Shown in pieces: positions 10,493-23,689 of a stretch of DNA of 64,000 bases. Numbering within the stretch: the first letter of the stretch is position 1; every line of letters starts with the position of its first letter. The notes beneath the pieces were generated by a model. It worked only from the letters and a program-made list of their open reading frames with translations. It was not told the origin of the DNA and did not search any database. Both the position numbers and the translations under genes were made by a program. This DNA is from Suillus spraguei (Eukaryota > Basidiomycota > Agaricomycetes > Boletales > Suillaceae): the NCBI GenBank assembly GCA_016800925.1, contig JABCPU010000038.1, forward strand, positions 62,001-126,000, in the 5' to 3' direction.

Positions 10493-10964
10493 TGTTACAG
10501 TCATATGTGCCCCTATTCATTTTTCGTCTCCTTTACCTTGTATATTATGTAACGTAACTCTGACTCATATGCTCAACACATCTGTACTATAGTCGCCTTC
10601 CTTCTTTGGATACACACTTATGTTCTCACGTCTCTCTTGGTCCGTGCGCACATATTGGCTTATTTAAGCACGTTGTATTACACTTGTATACTTTACTTTA
10701 ATCTTACTGGGTTTTACCTGGAATATCCTTTGCTTAGGTCTCCAACCTAAGTCGTCTGAATCATCTCTAAGTCTAAGCACACCTTAGCCTTAGTCTCTAT
10801 TCTACCGATCGTCTTAGAGTCGCAACTCTTCAACTGAACCCTTGATCCTACTTGGAACCTTTCCTAAGTAGTAGTCTTCGTTCTCTTTTGAACATAGTCA
10901 AACCTCCCAGCAGACCGTCTGTGTCTTATCACTGTCGCTGGTGACGCCACCCTAGTTTGTAACA
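10493..10964 (+). repeat. Solo LTR, family A
   Basis: TGTTACAGTC...TTTGTAACA, 472 bp, in the opposite orientation to most copies, with target duplication atagt at 10488-10492 and 10965-10969. Confidence 0.92.
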
Positions 10965-10969
10965 ATAGT

Positions 10970-11590
10970 CAGTGCTGTGTAACCCTGCTGAAAACCAATG
11001 CAAAATGTACAGCACCAAATCAAGCCTGTATATGATGAGTATGTGAGAGAACGGAGGCGGTTGAACTAGAAACGAAAGAGTGAGAACTCAGTCTTAGTTG
11101 GAAAGACTACACTATGACAGGTTCATACCTAGAAACAAAAGAGTGAGAACTATACATTGTTAGTACTAAGTATGATGTTCAAGTCGTGGTAAGTAGCTCA
11201 CCTCAGTCTTAGTTGGAAAGACTGAGGGAAAAGAATTCTATGGACGCTGAATATTAGAGGATTGTTTGAACGGAGAATGAAAATATGAACGTGGATGAAA
11301 CATGTATGATAAGTATGTAATGATAGATAAGAGGAACATATCTTGATAGAGTATAGATGCCTCATCAATTTGCACAGTCAGATATATCCCAGTCTTTGTT
11401 TTACACATGCCTGCATAACTACATGACCAAGAATGAAGGTAGTGGAAGGCTATGAATGAAAAAAGGGAGAACAAAGGTTGTGGGAACAGTACTATGCCTA
11501 GTAGTTTGCCACTGTGTAAATACAATGCAGTACTACTAGATTATGTAAAGCCAGAGAGCAATAATTGAGGTACACATGATCCTTATGAAA
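10970..11590. other. Non-coding with duplicated short segments and a hairpin
   Basis: The phrases gaaacRaaagagtgagaact and cagtcttagttggaaagact each occur twice within 11070-11227. At 11201-11227 CCTCAGTCTT pairs perfectly with AAGACTGAGG around a 7-nt loop. No gene is recognised. Confidence 0.45.
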
Positions 11591-11599
11591 CTAAAGCTC

Positions 11600-11960
11600 C
11601 CAGACAGAATACCATTTGGGCAATAGGCTGTGAGATATAACACAATGGCCTCCCATACAGTAGGAAGCATCCAACTCTTGGCATTCATGACTACTACAAG
11701 TCAATTATCTCAGGCTCAGACCCCCAAACTCAGAAGTGCATGGATGGGTGCCAAAAAAAATGACATCCTTTGGTATTTGTCAATGAGTCTCATGCACTAA
11801 AGTCTGACATCCATGATCAAAACTTACCAACTGAAAGATGTCTCATTATCATTGTGGCAATCACCATGCTGGTGATATTGACTGCCAAAAAGGTGACAGC
11901 TTGGAGACTGATACTGCTGATACATGTCATGTAAGCGAGCAATCATGTTAACTTGAATTA
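11600..11960 (-). pseudogene. Relic of the DUF6533-type membrane protein family
   Basis: On the minus strand, near 11640-11690, the sequence reads WMLPTVWEAIVLYLTAY, matching the WILxTVWEVLxLCLAVW helix of the full genes at 50 and 59 kb. The region near 11830-11930 matches the next upstream helix (MYQ..., MxIMIM). No continuous frame remains. Confidence 0.55.
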
Positions 11961-12572
11961 TTTATCAGTAAAGTCAGTATATCCTACATGTTGTAGTAGC
12001 TCACCAGCGTCGCAACGACGACAATCTTCTGAGAATGGCAGCGGTTCTTTGATCGTTTCATGACTTCTTGCCCCAGCGCCGCAGGCAAGACCTTCGACTA
12101 TGTAGCTCCACGAACCTGAGAAACACGAAATGTGGCGTGATAATGATGTTTCTTCTTGTTCCTCTCAGATAAGCTATCACCATTCTAGCGCTTTAAATGA
12201 GCGCAATGGAAAGGACATCTTTGCCCCCCGTTCCTGTTTTGACGATTGGCGGAAATGCATAGCAAACGCACAAACGCATATCTAGCCAACCTCCGTTGCA
12301 TCAATTTTCAGTGATAATCCATGACAAGTCTGCAAGCGCCTGTACTTGAGCAGGGAGGCGTTATGTCGTAGCCGGAGGTGGCGAAGGAGGAAATAGACCA
12401 TCATGGTCTCCAAGGTGCACAACGTCGGCAAAATGACCTCGAAATCTGATAAGAATAATGCGCCGCTTTTATCTGTCTGTTCGCCCTAATCAGCCAATTC
12501 CGAACAACATACTACTCTGCAGTATTTGAGTATTCTCAGTATATACAATGATTGTGAACTGCGATCGTGAAT
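11961..12572. other. No gene recognised
   Basis: Short frames only; this is the region between the membrane-gene relic and the 3' end of the sugar transporter. Confidence 0.4.
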
Positions 12573-15088
12573 TTATCTGGTAAACGCAACAGCAAATTCT
12601 TCAGACTGAGGTTCAAAATTCGATCGCGAAGCAGAACGCAAGGTCTGCACCGTTCCAGGACCATCCCGAAGTTCAGGGCATAGTGACATTCTGTCCAAGG
12701 TTATGGCAGCTTCACCAGTCCGTTGTACGATACCTCGACGGACTTTAACGCCGTCAAACAAAGCAGCGGTTTCTTCAAGAGTACAAGCTGACAAAAAAAA
12801 ACAGTTCATGAGAGCTCGACGAGGCGAAGAGATAACAATCACCTCTCGTCTCGACGATATAAACTATCACGAATACGAGCTCCAGGCCAAGCCATCCGCA
12901 GTAAAAGAGGTACTGTACAAAATAAGGTCGATCGATCAGAAGAATGAGATCTAACGACTTACGTATTTCCATCCTAGGGCATTCAATGCCACAGGATTTA
13001 TGAGCGAGGACAAAGCGTTGGTGGAATAGAGTGTAATATTCTGTACGCGATGTTAGGCAGCATGCAGAGACAGCGAAAGCGACCGACCATAATTGCAAAC
13101 CCTTTGGCACGAATATTATAAGGTAGAATCTCGAGTGTGTACAACACAAGCATCGACGTGTACGCAAAGTCATAGAAAAAAAAGTACATAAAAATGAGCG
13201 GTACAGTAGCTGTTCGAGTTTGATTATTAGCTTGTACCAGCATATGTGTAGGATGTTGAACATGCCTCTCGCAGCTACTACATTCCTGGATTGGCTAAAA
13301 AGAGCGGTCGTGACCGTCCACATGGAGAAGGCTGGACAGATGATAAGCCTTCAATTCAGCATCACAGAACGGTACTGACCTATCAGCATACCAATGTTTG
13401 AAATCAAGAAAACCTTCCTCCTGCCCAGTTTGTCCACCATCATCGTGCCTACCAGCGCGCTAGCTAAATTGAAAATCTGAACGCGCGAATTACGCATCAA
13501 TTTTGAGTTCGGCTTCTGAGAAACCATGGATAAACCTGCAGACAGCCGTTAATTGCTGCTTTCGTTCTAGTCTGAGTGATCCCGCTATTGAAACGTCTAT
13601 CAGGCCATGTACCATCAGATGTCCTCCAAAACGTACACCCCATTCAAGACTGTGTTGATATAATACGACACAAGACCATTGCCGCTGAGACGGGTATCAA
13701 TGCCAGTCCTCAAATTAGAACGGAATTGATCAAACCTCCACTGCGAGAATACTGTGATCCATATAATAGTAAACATGCGTTGTCTGTTGCCCGGAGTCGA
13801 GAAGCACCTCAAGTATGATTTGCCAGATGCAAACTCCCGTTCAACGTTCAAAGCATGTCGAATTTGAGCCATCTCGAAGGATACTAGAGGACTGTGGTCG
13901 TCTCGCCCATTTGAATGGCACTGAGCAAGAATGCGCGCAGCTTGCGATTCCTGAAAAGAAATAGGTGAATGTTCGATGATTTGCTCGATGGAAGGTATCT
14001 TCATGAATGCTCACCAAACCTCTAGCCATTAGAAATCGAGGACTCTCTGGGATGAACCTGGAGGCGTTGAGTCACTTTGAGCAGGACATGAGCTAGTGGT
14101 CCCACCATATCAGCCCCATCTGAACGACAGGAATGGCTGCTTGAACGAATGAAGGGACCCTCCATGACCACGATGACGTCGCCGCACCATCATAACTACC
14201 CAGGGATATCCAGGCCGCTGCCAGACATATGAGAGACCAAATGTGTGATACCGGACCTCACATACAGATGATGCTGCCAGAATACCACATAGAGTTGTAC
14301 AGAGAAGTCATTTTTCCGCGCTTAAAATAAAATTAGAGCCGATGAATGAGATATGGGGTGAATTGTCGCACATGCGTTGGATAACTAAGTTCGCTAATGA
14401 GTAAGGGAGCAGCATTGATGGAAAAAGCCATCCCGAAGCCGACTGAGAAATGGGGTATGAGTATATGAATGACTCTTTTGAATGTGCATCATACTAAGCA
14501 CACGAGCGCCCAGAAAGACTTGCAAGGTCGTGGATGAGGCTTGTGTGATAACACCAGCTAGCATGATGACTGCCCCGATGAATATAGTTGCCCGCCGTCC
14601 TAATAGGTCAGACACATAGGGAGAAAATGGAGTTCCCTGAGAGCCAACATGAGCTTTGTGGTAATACAAACACAGTGCTACAGCTTACGCCGAGGATGCC
14701 AATGTCATGCGCGGAATTAATAGCTCCTAACGAGCGTGAATAGAGTTGCTACAGTAGAGTCGGCAGCAGCCTACCTAACTTCATGCCCTGAGGTTGATGG
14801 AAGTACTCTCGCCATCCGGGCAAGATCTGCAGATCTAAGGCAATGCAAGTCAACCATCTATGACCATGATAACAGATGTGTATGACTGACTATTTATCGT
14901 TGATGAATCAAGGCCATTGAGCGTTGATGACAAGAGCGGTAATATCAAACAGATGTTTAACATCAGGATGGCTGGGCGGTCAAGCACGTTATTTTAATTT
15001 GTATGAACTCAATAAAGCTCGTACCACGAATTTTCCACCATGAGTCCCGATAAGTAAGGTCTTTGATCGTCCATTGCGGGGCTGGCAT
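12573..15088 (-). CDS. MFS sugar transporter (sugar-porter family, lactose permease-like)
   Basis: A plasma-membrane proton-sugar symporter of the 12-helix sugar-porter family is encoded on the minus strand in about nine short exons. Start MPAPQWTIKDL at 15088. Next come an LNGLDSS-type helix-1 segment and the loop LQILPGWREYFHQPQG. Helices 2-3 include the family motif DLLGRRATIF (about 14580-14610), and the end of helix 6 gives PESPRFLMARG (about 14020-14060). After an intron, ESQAARILAQCHSNG and the cytoplasmic loop lead to a TIIWITVFSQW helix. Later exons give FFFYDFAYTSMLVLYTLEILPYNIRAKG-like sequence (the PYxIRAKG motif, about 13080-13200), then VETR and, after an intron, LEETAALFDG. The stop is at 12573. 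Introns with GT..AG ends fit each join I checked. No neighbour suggests a sugar cluster. Substrate cannot be read from sequence. Confidence 0.85.
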
Positions 15089-16551
15089 TTGAGTTGGTGT
15101 GTGAAGCGACGTAAAGATTAAACGACGGATTGTGGGGCATTTATAAAGGACATGAGCGCGCGGACGCACTTGGCCGGCCACACTGTCGAAGAGATAAACC
15201 GTACTCCGGACCTTGCTGTGAAACGTGGCATCACGGTGACGAACACACCAATCGATCAGAGATGTGCTGGGAGGTACGTCACGACACCTGCTGACAGCTT
15301 GTTTCCCTTAATCATTTACCCGGGTTGCGGGGTTCCATGTGAAGTCTATCATAATGTTACACGGTACAAATGTTGAAGTACAGGGCGTGTGCAACTTGAC
15401 TTGACTTCAACTTTACTAGTAAATGTCCAGCATATGCATGTGCGCTGCGGAAGGCCAGACCAATATGAATCAATGAGGACATATCAGAATATTGTTTACC
15501 GGTAAGGGGATGGTATCTGTTACAGCGTTGAACTTACTTGGCCTCAAATTTTCCGAATCGATAATAAGACGCCTACGTACTAACTTACGTAAAATGGACC
15601 GGAAAAGACCGGAAACCCCACAGCGAATCTCCGCTGCGAGTCTTTCCCAACAGCAACGAGGTCATAGTAATCACTACCCGATATATGAATCACAGCTAGT
15701 CCCTCCACAATGTTGCATGAAAAAACTGCAGTACAAGTTTTTCAAAATTTAGGCCTTTGCCGGGACCCTTAATTTGAAATCAGGTCAAGTGATTCGGACG
15801 CAGTGAGTCATGTGGTGCTAGGCCCGGTATGTGATGTTGTGCTATTTCACTACTCATCATGAGCTGGAAGCTCTTATATCTCCCGATCACTGAATAATTA
15901 TTGAACTCTGGGCGCACTAGACTGTACTGTCCGTACAAGTCGCTAGCAGGTTCCTTCCGTGCTCATGCTCATGATGGTGCGTATTTCAACATCACTAAAA
16001 AGCTGACTCCGAGTCGAACACGCGTAGTTTTCCCATCGTGAGGAGGTCGCCGCCAGGTGTTACAGGCTGCTGTTTTGACAACTATTATGTGAAAACTCCC
16101 CGCATGCTCATATATATAGTGAGCCTGTCTCTTTTGTTTCCGTTTTTTTAAATTCCAATTTATGTCCTATTGAGAGAAAACTCTATGGAGGACAGTACGA
16201 CCTAGTCTAAGGGCCCTCAGTGCCCTGTGTGCGACTCTGAATTCGCGAATGCCCTGACCTAGGACGTACCCAGCCAGTCCGCCGTTCCCGCTGGCCGTTT
16301 TAGACGCGCAATTCATTGGGTGAGGCTTGTTTCCGATTAATCTTTCATCGATCTAAATCCATGGCCCGGCGATTGTTTCGATAACACCTCCAACTCTCGA
16401 GTGTGTCGAATTCTCTTCCCACTCGAACTGGCTATTAGTACGCAGCATGCATCCCAAGGGTTGATTTTGCGGTAGTACCACGACAAAACTTTGAATAAGC
16501 AAAACAAAAACCGCTGCCTACAGACTGTCCCCCAATCGAGCATCTCCCGCG
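15089..16551. other. Intergenic, presumed promoter side of the transporter
   Basis: Only short unrecognised frames (for example 15152-15376 and 15492-15752, both +). I see no repeats shared with other parts of the window. Confidence 0.4.
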
Positions 16552-18243
16552 TTACGCACTGCTGCTAGTTGACGCCTGGACGCGCTCCTGGAAAGCAATT
16601 GATGTCATGCTGATCGGTCTGTCGGAGTTGGCCACAAGCTTAGCGTGAGATTCTCAAATGCTAAGTATAGGCGTGGTCCCAGCACAAAAACCTGCAACGG
16701 TTGGAGGATTTGAACGAAACCAGCATAAATCTGATTTTCCAGCGACTGTCCATTCTATAGAAATAATGAATCATGACCACACGTAGAAGTCAGCGACAGA
16801 TCAGCATACCGTCCAGATCATTGGAGAAAAATGACTCATTTCAAAGGAAGAAAATGCAACGAAGCTTGCAAGTACAGAACTTCAGGAAAAAAGAGAACCA
16901 CACTGATTTCATGAGCTCACCTCGCAAAGCAACTAACGTGAGTTTGCACTAACACTGTGAACCATTTTCCAATAATGCTTCTTGATGAGCGTTGTCGCAG
17001 TTCACGGAAGTGTTTTACAGCAATCAAGGCTGCAAGACACAGTGCAAGGACCTCCCATACAGTGGCAAGTATCCAAGTGGTAGAAGCCAGAAATAAGGAA
17101 TCTCCTGCATAGCGAATCATGCACTGATAGGTGCCAGAGAGAACGAGTTCCTCTTGTATTTGTCAATTAGATTGATGTACTTGAGCATGATTAAATCTTA
17201 CCCCCTGAAATCTTCATCATTATCATTACGATCATCACTGCGTTGGCGATTCTGATGGTCATAAAGATGACAACGAGAAATGTCAGCACCTTTCTGGATC
17301 GCTGATACATAGCATAGCATGTAACCGAGCGATCATGAACACTTGCATGATGTTTCAGTCAAGTCCATATCACGGAGGTATAGCTCACCGCCCAGTATTA
17401 TATTCACAACATTATCCATCCAAACAAGTGTGTTGTTTATCATGAGCCTGACAATCAGTTATCAGCCTCAGATGGTCACACGCTCGAAACAGACTCACAG
17501 CTGTGGCAACTGTTATATTGAACCAACGGTTATTCGAGAATCTCACTCACCCCTACATGGTCAGTTGTTTGGGCGGGAGTGGAACGCATTAGGGTGGAAT
17601 ACTCACTGCATCTGTCGTCGAAAATGTTGGAAGAGCGGCTGTGTGCTGTAGATCAGAAGAAATGATCGCGATAAATGGGAGGACACATACACGATATGCC
17701 AATCCTGATTATGAGAGACGAGTAAACACAATACCAATTGCTCAGCCTTCCAAACGTACATAGCATAGAACATTCCATAATAGCGCACGGTGCGCATAGG
17801 ACACTTTGAAGTCGGTTTCACTTGCTAAACACACAAGCTACATACAATGAGATACAGAATGATCATCAGGGACCAGCGTTGCCTCTGCCGCGAGTTACGG
17901 TATTCTCACGTTGTTCTTTTGACGAGTGGGAGTCCGCTTACCCAGATTAATTCAACCAATGTAAATATTCTTAGCAAGACGGCTGACCTAGTAATGGATG
18001 GAGCTACCTCTTGTTCGAACGTGAGTACTGAAAATACCTAGATAAGGATGTCGGTGGTTCTTTCACACTTGAACCTGCTCACCCCAATCGTACATTAGCC
18101 CAACATAGGCAGTAACTGCAACGTCGCAGCAAAAAAATAGTTGAATTATCACGGACATCATGCGGCTGGCTCCACGAACCTATAAAATAGCTAGAAACAC
18201 GATATGAATGGCCACCACTGGGATCATTCGAGACTAGTGTCAT
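16552..18243 (-). pseudogene. DUF6533-type membrane protein, copy B, decayed
   Basis: This is a multi-exon, seven-helix-type membrane protein of the basidiomycete DUF6533 class; function unknown. It starts MTLVSNDPSGG at 18243, where sister copies have MTIVSNDPIWW. The helix WILATVWEVLALCLAALIAVKHFREL lies near 17000-17080, and the C-terminal exon holds the VLGPRL block near 16675. Two lesions lie close together: a missing base at about 16666-16672 in the GPRLILS block, and a TGA at 16654-16656 where the sisters have CGA (Arg of IRE). The expected stop is TAA at 16552-16554. The rest keeps good exon-intron structure, so it is probably a young pseudogene. Confidence 0.75.
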
Positions 18244-18436
18244 CTATTAGAGTATGGGAGTGAACGAAACTGATGGAAAGAATCACAATAAAACTGCAAG
18301 CAGAGACATACATCTACTGATGACTTCACAGACAGGAACGCATGCTTCGAAGTACCGGCAAATACAATATAACACTGCTCAAATACAAATGAAGCGACTG
18401 AAACATCCACGTACAACCTGAGCAGACTTCGAGATA

Positions 18437-18470
<34 letters not shown>

Positions 18471-20671
18471 GTGTCTCACAGCATCACAGTGCCAGGAACA
18501 TGTCAAGACCAAAAAAATATAAGAAAAACAAGAATACATGAGAATTAAATAGACTAGAACAAAAAAAAAAAAAAAAAAAAAAAAAAAACTTGATGCATGT
18601 ATAACGATGTATTCCTGCTTGATAACCACCGTCCAGCGCTTACATCGCCAAAGTGAGATTTGAGGGTTGATATCTGATCGATCGAAGTGACTGACTGTTC
18701 CGGTCTGAATTCCAGTGGAAAGACATGTGCATCCAGGGGTATCAACTTGTAATTTGTTGGTGAAATGGCAAAGCAGCGACTCATACGGAATGGTTGAACG
18801 GTACTGTGTTTTTACCAGGCCAAAGACCTCTGAAGCCAGGCCCAGGCTATAATTCATGGCATTCAGGCCAAGCAAGGGCTGGCACATCACTAGATGTTGG
18901 AAACATACCAGGCGACCTTTGAAGCATTCTTTTGGTATTCGGCATTCTTGCTACAGTTGAGTGAGGGATCCGACCTTGGCCTATCGATGCCACCATTGAT
19001 CCAACACAGGAATGGCACCTTTCACATCATGGGAAACATCACGACACGAGTAAATCCACAAGCTTTCTTTTAAATCAGGTTAGTACAAATACCACCGAAA
19101 GTACATACATAGGTCATATCCAATTCCTTGCCATAAAACACGATCAAAGTGGGTAGCAATATGACAGTCGTGCAATGAAAGTGGAAAGCTGTACAAAGAC
19201 AGAGGGGAAGCGCAGTTGTACAAAAGAGGATGTCCTGAGAACTCACGAGTTTTGCCAACCGGAACTCCAGGGTAGGGTATCCGAGACTCCGGGGAGATGT
19301 TGATAACGCAGTTTGAATCCAAGAGAGCATGGAAACTGATGATCCTAATGTAGGGTGGTGCATGCTGGAAAGCGCCCCCTTGTGTCATTTATCAACGATA
19401 ATTTCGGGCACCTGGAATCAGTTGACAACATGCAGCTCGAATCACCACTCCTGGAAATGCAAACGTTGCAGTGATATAACTCTCAGGAAGGGGCTATGAA
19501 AGTAACGATCAAATGATATGTCAGTGAACAGAATAGGAAGCAGTAGGAACAAAAGTGATGACGAATAGGATAGGCGGCGATGGTACTAGTAGTACTGCTA
19601 GTGGTGTTGCCTGGCAGTGGAATGCCAATTGCCAAGCGACAGGAAGTCACTATAAACCTTATTTTGTACTTAATATGGTCCCTCACGTGCACGACGTCAC
19701 ATGATACCAAAAATGTTCCACCCCTTCGTTCAAGTTGCAGAACATGGTTCTGCCGGTTCTGCAGCACTACTCTTAGACCACTTTCCCGTGACATAGAAAG
19801 TGGGCCTCTTAGATCCTTTATTGGTACCGAGAAGTGATGCCTGAGGTGCATCATATCATGCTAAGTGGGTTTCAGTGATGGTCATGCTTCCGAAACCTTC
19901 ATCCAAATTAATACCTCACACGTAAGGCTTCGGTTGCCTTTGTCCCTCTTCTCGCTGTCTCGACAATACACTGCGCATGTGGGATGATATCTCATGCAGG
20001 GAGGAGGTCTGCTCTAGGGAAGGCTAAGTGTTTAAGTCCCAGGCCCATTTTCACTCATTTGATGGTTTAGTAGAGGGAGAACTCGTGCAGTGGTCAATGA
20101 CAGGCTCGTTCAATATTCGTTGTGCAATCCCACGAAATGATCGATGTACCCACAGTCGCATGTGCATGTCAAACTTTTTCAAATTCAGACCGATCGTACT
20201 TAGGACATGGTTCTTCGTCACACAAGATCACCCACGCTGCGAATTACCGTGTCGAGCCTCGAGATCTACATATCTGGTCAAAGCAGAGGTCACCGTAGTA
20301 GCAAGGAAAGAACAGTTAAATAGGAGATCAAGCTATGAACACGCAGCAACACAGCAGGGTAAATAGAATTGGAGACCTATGACGCCATGGAAAGAAGCAG
20401 AAGTCGCCATGGTAGTCAATAGAAAAAAGAGCACGAAAAGGAGAAAGAACGGTGAAACACACAATCAAGCTGTCCGAACTGAAATAGGATTCTATATGGT
20501 CTACGAAAGCTGTGAATTGCGGGTCCCCCATGGTTTGAATTGATGTTGTTGAAACTCAAGATGCGAATGCTAAGCCACAACGTCGATGACTTGGGAGTCA
20601 ACCATCCGTACAAATCTGTATGCTGCTTTGCGTCGGAAAAATGATGCCTTGTATATTTTGGCAGTTCCATA
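18244..20671. other. Long intergenic stretch with two poly(A) tracts
   Basis: No gene is recognised. Two long A-runs lie at about 18440-18469 and 18561-18588, with a smaller A-rich segment between them. Frames across these runs encode Phe or Lys homopolymers and are artefacts. Confidence 0.5.
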
Positions 20672-22157
20672 TTAGTTGGTGTCAGCAGGAGTGAACGGGG
20701 TGGGGGCAAAACCGACCCTGCGGTTGTCGCCGTCTAACACAACGTAGAAGCGCTGCATAAATGTGTAGCCAACAATAAAGTCAAGCCCTGCGCCAGTTTC
20801 CGTAGGCAGCTTTTCAACGATGAGATATATGCCACCATTCTCACCACCACCACGAAGCTTGTGGTTGAGAGAACGAGGCCAGATTTGTGCGTTAGGAATG
20901 AGACTGAAGATTTGCTGTGCAAAATGGTGAACAAGGGGCGTGAGGGTTGACAGAATTGACATACTGTGTTAATATGAAATTTCAACTCCCGTAGGTCATT
21001 GTACTGCTGAGGGGTAATACGGAGAAGACCAGTCGGCTGATCGAAAGTAGCTCCGGTTTCAGTCTTGTACTTGTCATAGGCATCTATCGAACGCTAATCA
21101 GACCATTATTACTCGCTGCACTCTAAAAACACACCGGAGGCAAGGGAAATATAGTGGCTGCCAGTATCGATGATACCAGCAAAGTCATCCAAGATTGCTG
21201 TGTCGCCGTAAGTGATGCTCTGTTTGATACCCCAGAACTCCGATGAGGGGGAGATGTCGGTGATAGGACTGAAACAGCATAATTACTAAGTGTCTTGATT
21301 GATCTAGGAGCTGAGGTAGCTCACGTGTACACAATGTTATCAGTGCACTTGGTATAGTCAATTTCACCAAAGGAGAGCTCTCCGACGACATCGGTGTCTC
21401 GATCCCTAATGATGGGTTGGAAAAAGATACCAACAAGGTTCTGACCAATGGCGCTGTCGTCGACCAGGCACTCAGTAAAAGTCGGGTACGTGCCAGGGTT
21501 ATCTTTCATGGTGTTCGCTGTCAAATATCGAGGCCCGATGCCAAGGATACCGTCATATCTGATGTTCCTCCGGGTCCGAGTAGAAGCAACAGCCAAATCG
21601 TAGACGATGGTGAGGTCACCACCGAGAGTGACGGTCTCGGAAAAGATAGTTCCTACAGATAATTGTAGGTATTTTGAACTTATGATATTGTTGTATGTCA
21701 TACCAGAGAAGGAGACAGTAGAACTTCCGAGACCGCCGTAGGTTGTCCGTACACGCTGTCCAGTGGAGACGCCGGTGTTGTCGTATGGAGTGCGGCCGCC
21801 AATCCATGTGATCGCACTACCGGAGTCGACAACCAAGTTGTCTTTAATAATACATTAACAGCCGCATTTTTTCTCAATGTTGAACTAACACTTTGTGGGG
21901 GGGCTGCCAACGCCAAGTGCTACGGTGTATTTCAAACGGGAGAATAGCACAGGAATGCTTTCAGCACGTCGACCATGCGTATGGTAGTCCCCGAAGGCCG
22001 CCACACGAGCTTTATCGTGTTGCACGAGGTCGATAGTAGCATTGGAGAAGTTCAGTCTCCTGGTAAGGGGGATGATAGGGGAATTGCGAACTTCAACGGG
22101 CGATCCCGTGATTGATAAAGCCAGGAGAAGCGCCAACAACGATGCAAAGAGGAACAT
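20672..22157 (-). CDS. Secreted pepsin-like aspartic protease (family A1)
   Basis: This is an extracellular or vacuolar acid endopeptidase. Start MFLFASLLALLLAL at 22157 gives a clear signal peptide, cut near residue 19-20, and a propeptide with basic pairs (RR at about residue 33-34). The first catalytic motif is VVDSGSAITWIGG (about 21800-21836), reached after a short intron. The flap region is GLGSSTVSFSGMTY. FDG-type ILGIGPRYL follows, and the second catalytic motif is IIDTGSHYISLASG (about 21135-21175). The C-terminal exon gives the FIVGYTFMQRFYVVLDGDNRRVGFA block (about 20700-20790), where GYTFMQRFY is the usual A1 ending. Both catalytic Asp residues are present, and about five short introns are consistent. 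No lesion is visible. Confidence 0.9.
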
Positions 22158-22609
22158 GGCTTATTGCAGTTGAAGTAATATCATACTCAGTAGCCCATTA
22201 TATACTTCAAGTTATGTGCCAGCGAACGCGATGACCGTGAACGATGACACGTACTTGTAAGCTAACCACATCTATAATGTGTGCTTTGATCATAATTGAG
22301 CACACATCCCTTCACGCCTCAAAGTTCTTAAAGGGTCTAACCTGAGAATCGGCGCCTTATTCTCTTTTGTCCTCTGCGCTCATCCCCATTTGCACGTCGT
22401 TCGATGATTTTGTCCATTATCGGGAATCTTCGAGATCGATGGCGCAATATTAGTGGTAGTCAGAGTGAATGGAGCGATTCTGCGTGCGATTATGAGACGA
22501 TTCAAAATTCGATAATCGTGTGAAAATCGCTGCTTACTTTGAACTCCCCAAATTATTAATATTAATGTTTGACCGTCAAAGAAGTCACGGTATGGAAACC
22601 TAGACGTCA

Positions 22610-23689
22610 ATTGAGGCTTCCACTTCTCAGAACCTTCCTAATAAGGTGGTCGCTCCACAACGGATCACGAACTTGCGAGTGTTGACGGGTGAAGCCGGGC
22701 CTTCGTAGCGTTGTCATGGAGATCCTCCCCCACAGTGCTTCTTCCATAACGAAGCACTGTGGCCCGTGCGTCCCTCTTAAAGACGGGGTCTTCGAAGATT
22801 CTCGTCTGCCTCGTTTTCTCTTCTCAACCTCATCTTCCTGTGCGACGCGCATTCGATTTTTTTCGACCCACCCACCATCCCATCTTCATCCTAGCGTTGT
22901 TTTTGGTTGGGACTTGTGTCTCCTTCAGGCCTGAAGGCTGCTCACGTCCTAGATCAAAACGCGCTCAGAAGGTCTGTCTTTTGCTCTCGAATCCCGACTC
23001 TCAATTTTAGTCTTCAATCATTCTTTTCTCGGGATTCTCACTTCAAGCACAAATCCGACGCGTCTTGCGTCGGTCTGGCAAAACCAGACCTTCCCACACA
23101 AAAACCGAATTCTTAGCACTTCAACCTGCTGGATTCGTTCTTATCTTTATCGCATCTCCAGCGCAGAAAGTCACTACTTTAGCATTAGAGATTCATACTC
23201 CTTAACACATCTATTTGCTTAGCACTCGTGAGCTTGTCGTACGAAGATCACTCTCCTCGCTCCACACTTTTCAAAAACGCAATATACGAAGGTAAGTGCT
23301 TCCATTGGCCTCCAAACACCCTGTGCGACCCATGTAGATTTATTCCCGCTACCATAGAGGAAAGACGAGATTCCCGTCTCTAATCCTCTATGTCTGACCT
23401 TCAAGGTGGTGACAGTGTCTCATTGTCCTCGTTTTTTAATATCTGCTTATTTCCTTTTGTGTATTTAGAAACTTCATGTATACTTAGTGGTAATGTCGAT
23501 CATATTGAACCTACTAATGATGGTGAATTAGGATTACCCCAGTCTTCGTCCCTCGTCGAGGTAATTTTATTGTCTCGTAGACGTTCAGACTCAAACTTTA
23601 TCGTCCATGTCATCTTTTGCGGGCCGTGTCAATCAGGGTCACCATAAGTTTTTAACTTAGGAAGTCTCATCGAGGGAAAGGGTTAAAGC
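22610..23689 (+). repeat. Repeat module R, copy 1, gene-like part, rearranged
   Basis: Matches module R at 48.1 and 63.7 kb (minus strand). The left end gcttccacttctcagaacc lies at about 22616. It is followed by about 640 bp of unrelated sequence (about 22645-23282). The shared part then resumes at ggtaagtgcttccattggcc (about 23290). An internal deletion joins the tagatttattcccgctacc part to acgagattcccgtctctaatcc. The segment keeps a 3' splice-like end (tgtatttag at about 23468) and a following exon reading SGNVDHIEPTNDGELGL. That reading is conserved with one in-frame codon difference in copy 3, suggesting decayed coding sequence. I do not recognise the protein. Confidence 0.65.
22730..22762. 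other. Perfect 12-bp hairpin
   Basis: CCACAGTGCTTC (22730-22741) pairs with GAAGCACTGTGG (22751-22762) around a 9-nt loop. It lies in a segment that interrupts repeat module 1. Confidence 0.7.

Noticed and set aside
18240..18890. 216-codon minus-strand frame with poly-Phe
   Set aside because: The frame is created by the two poly(A) tracts read in reverse; it has no protein-like composition.
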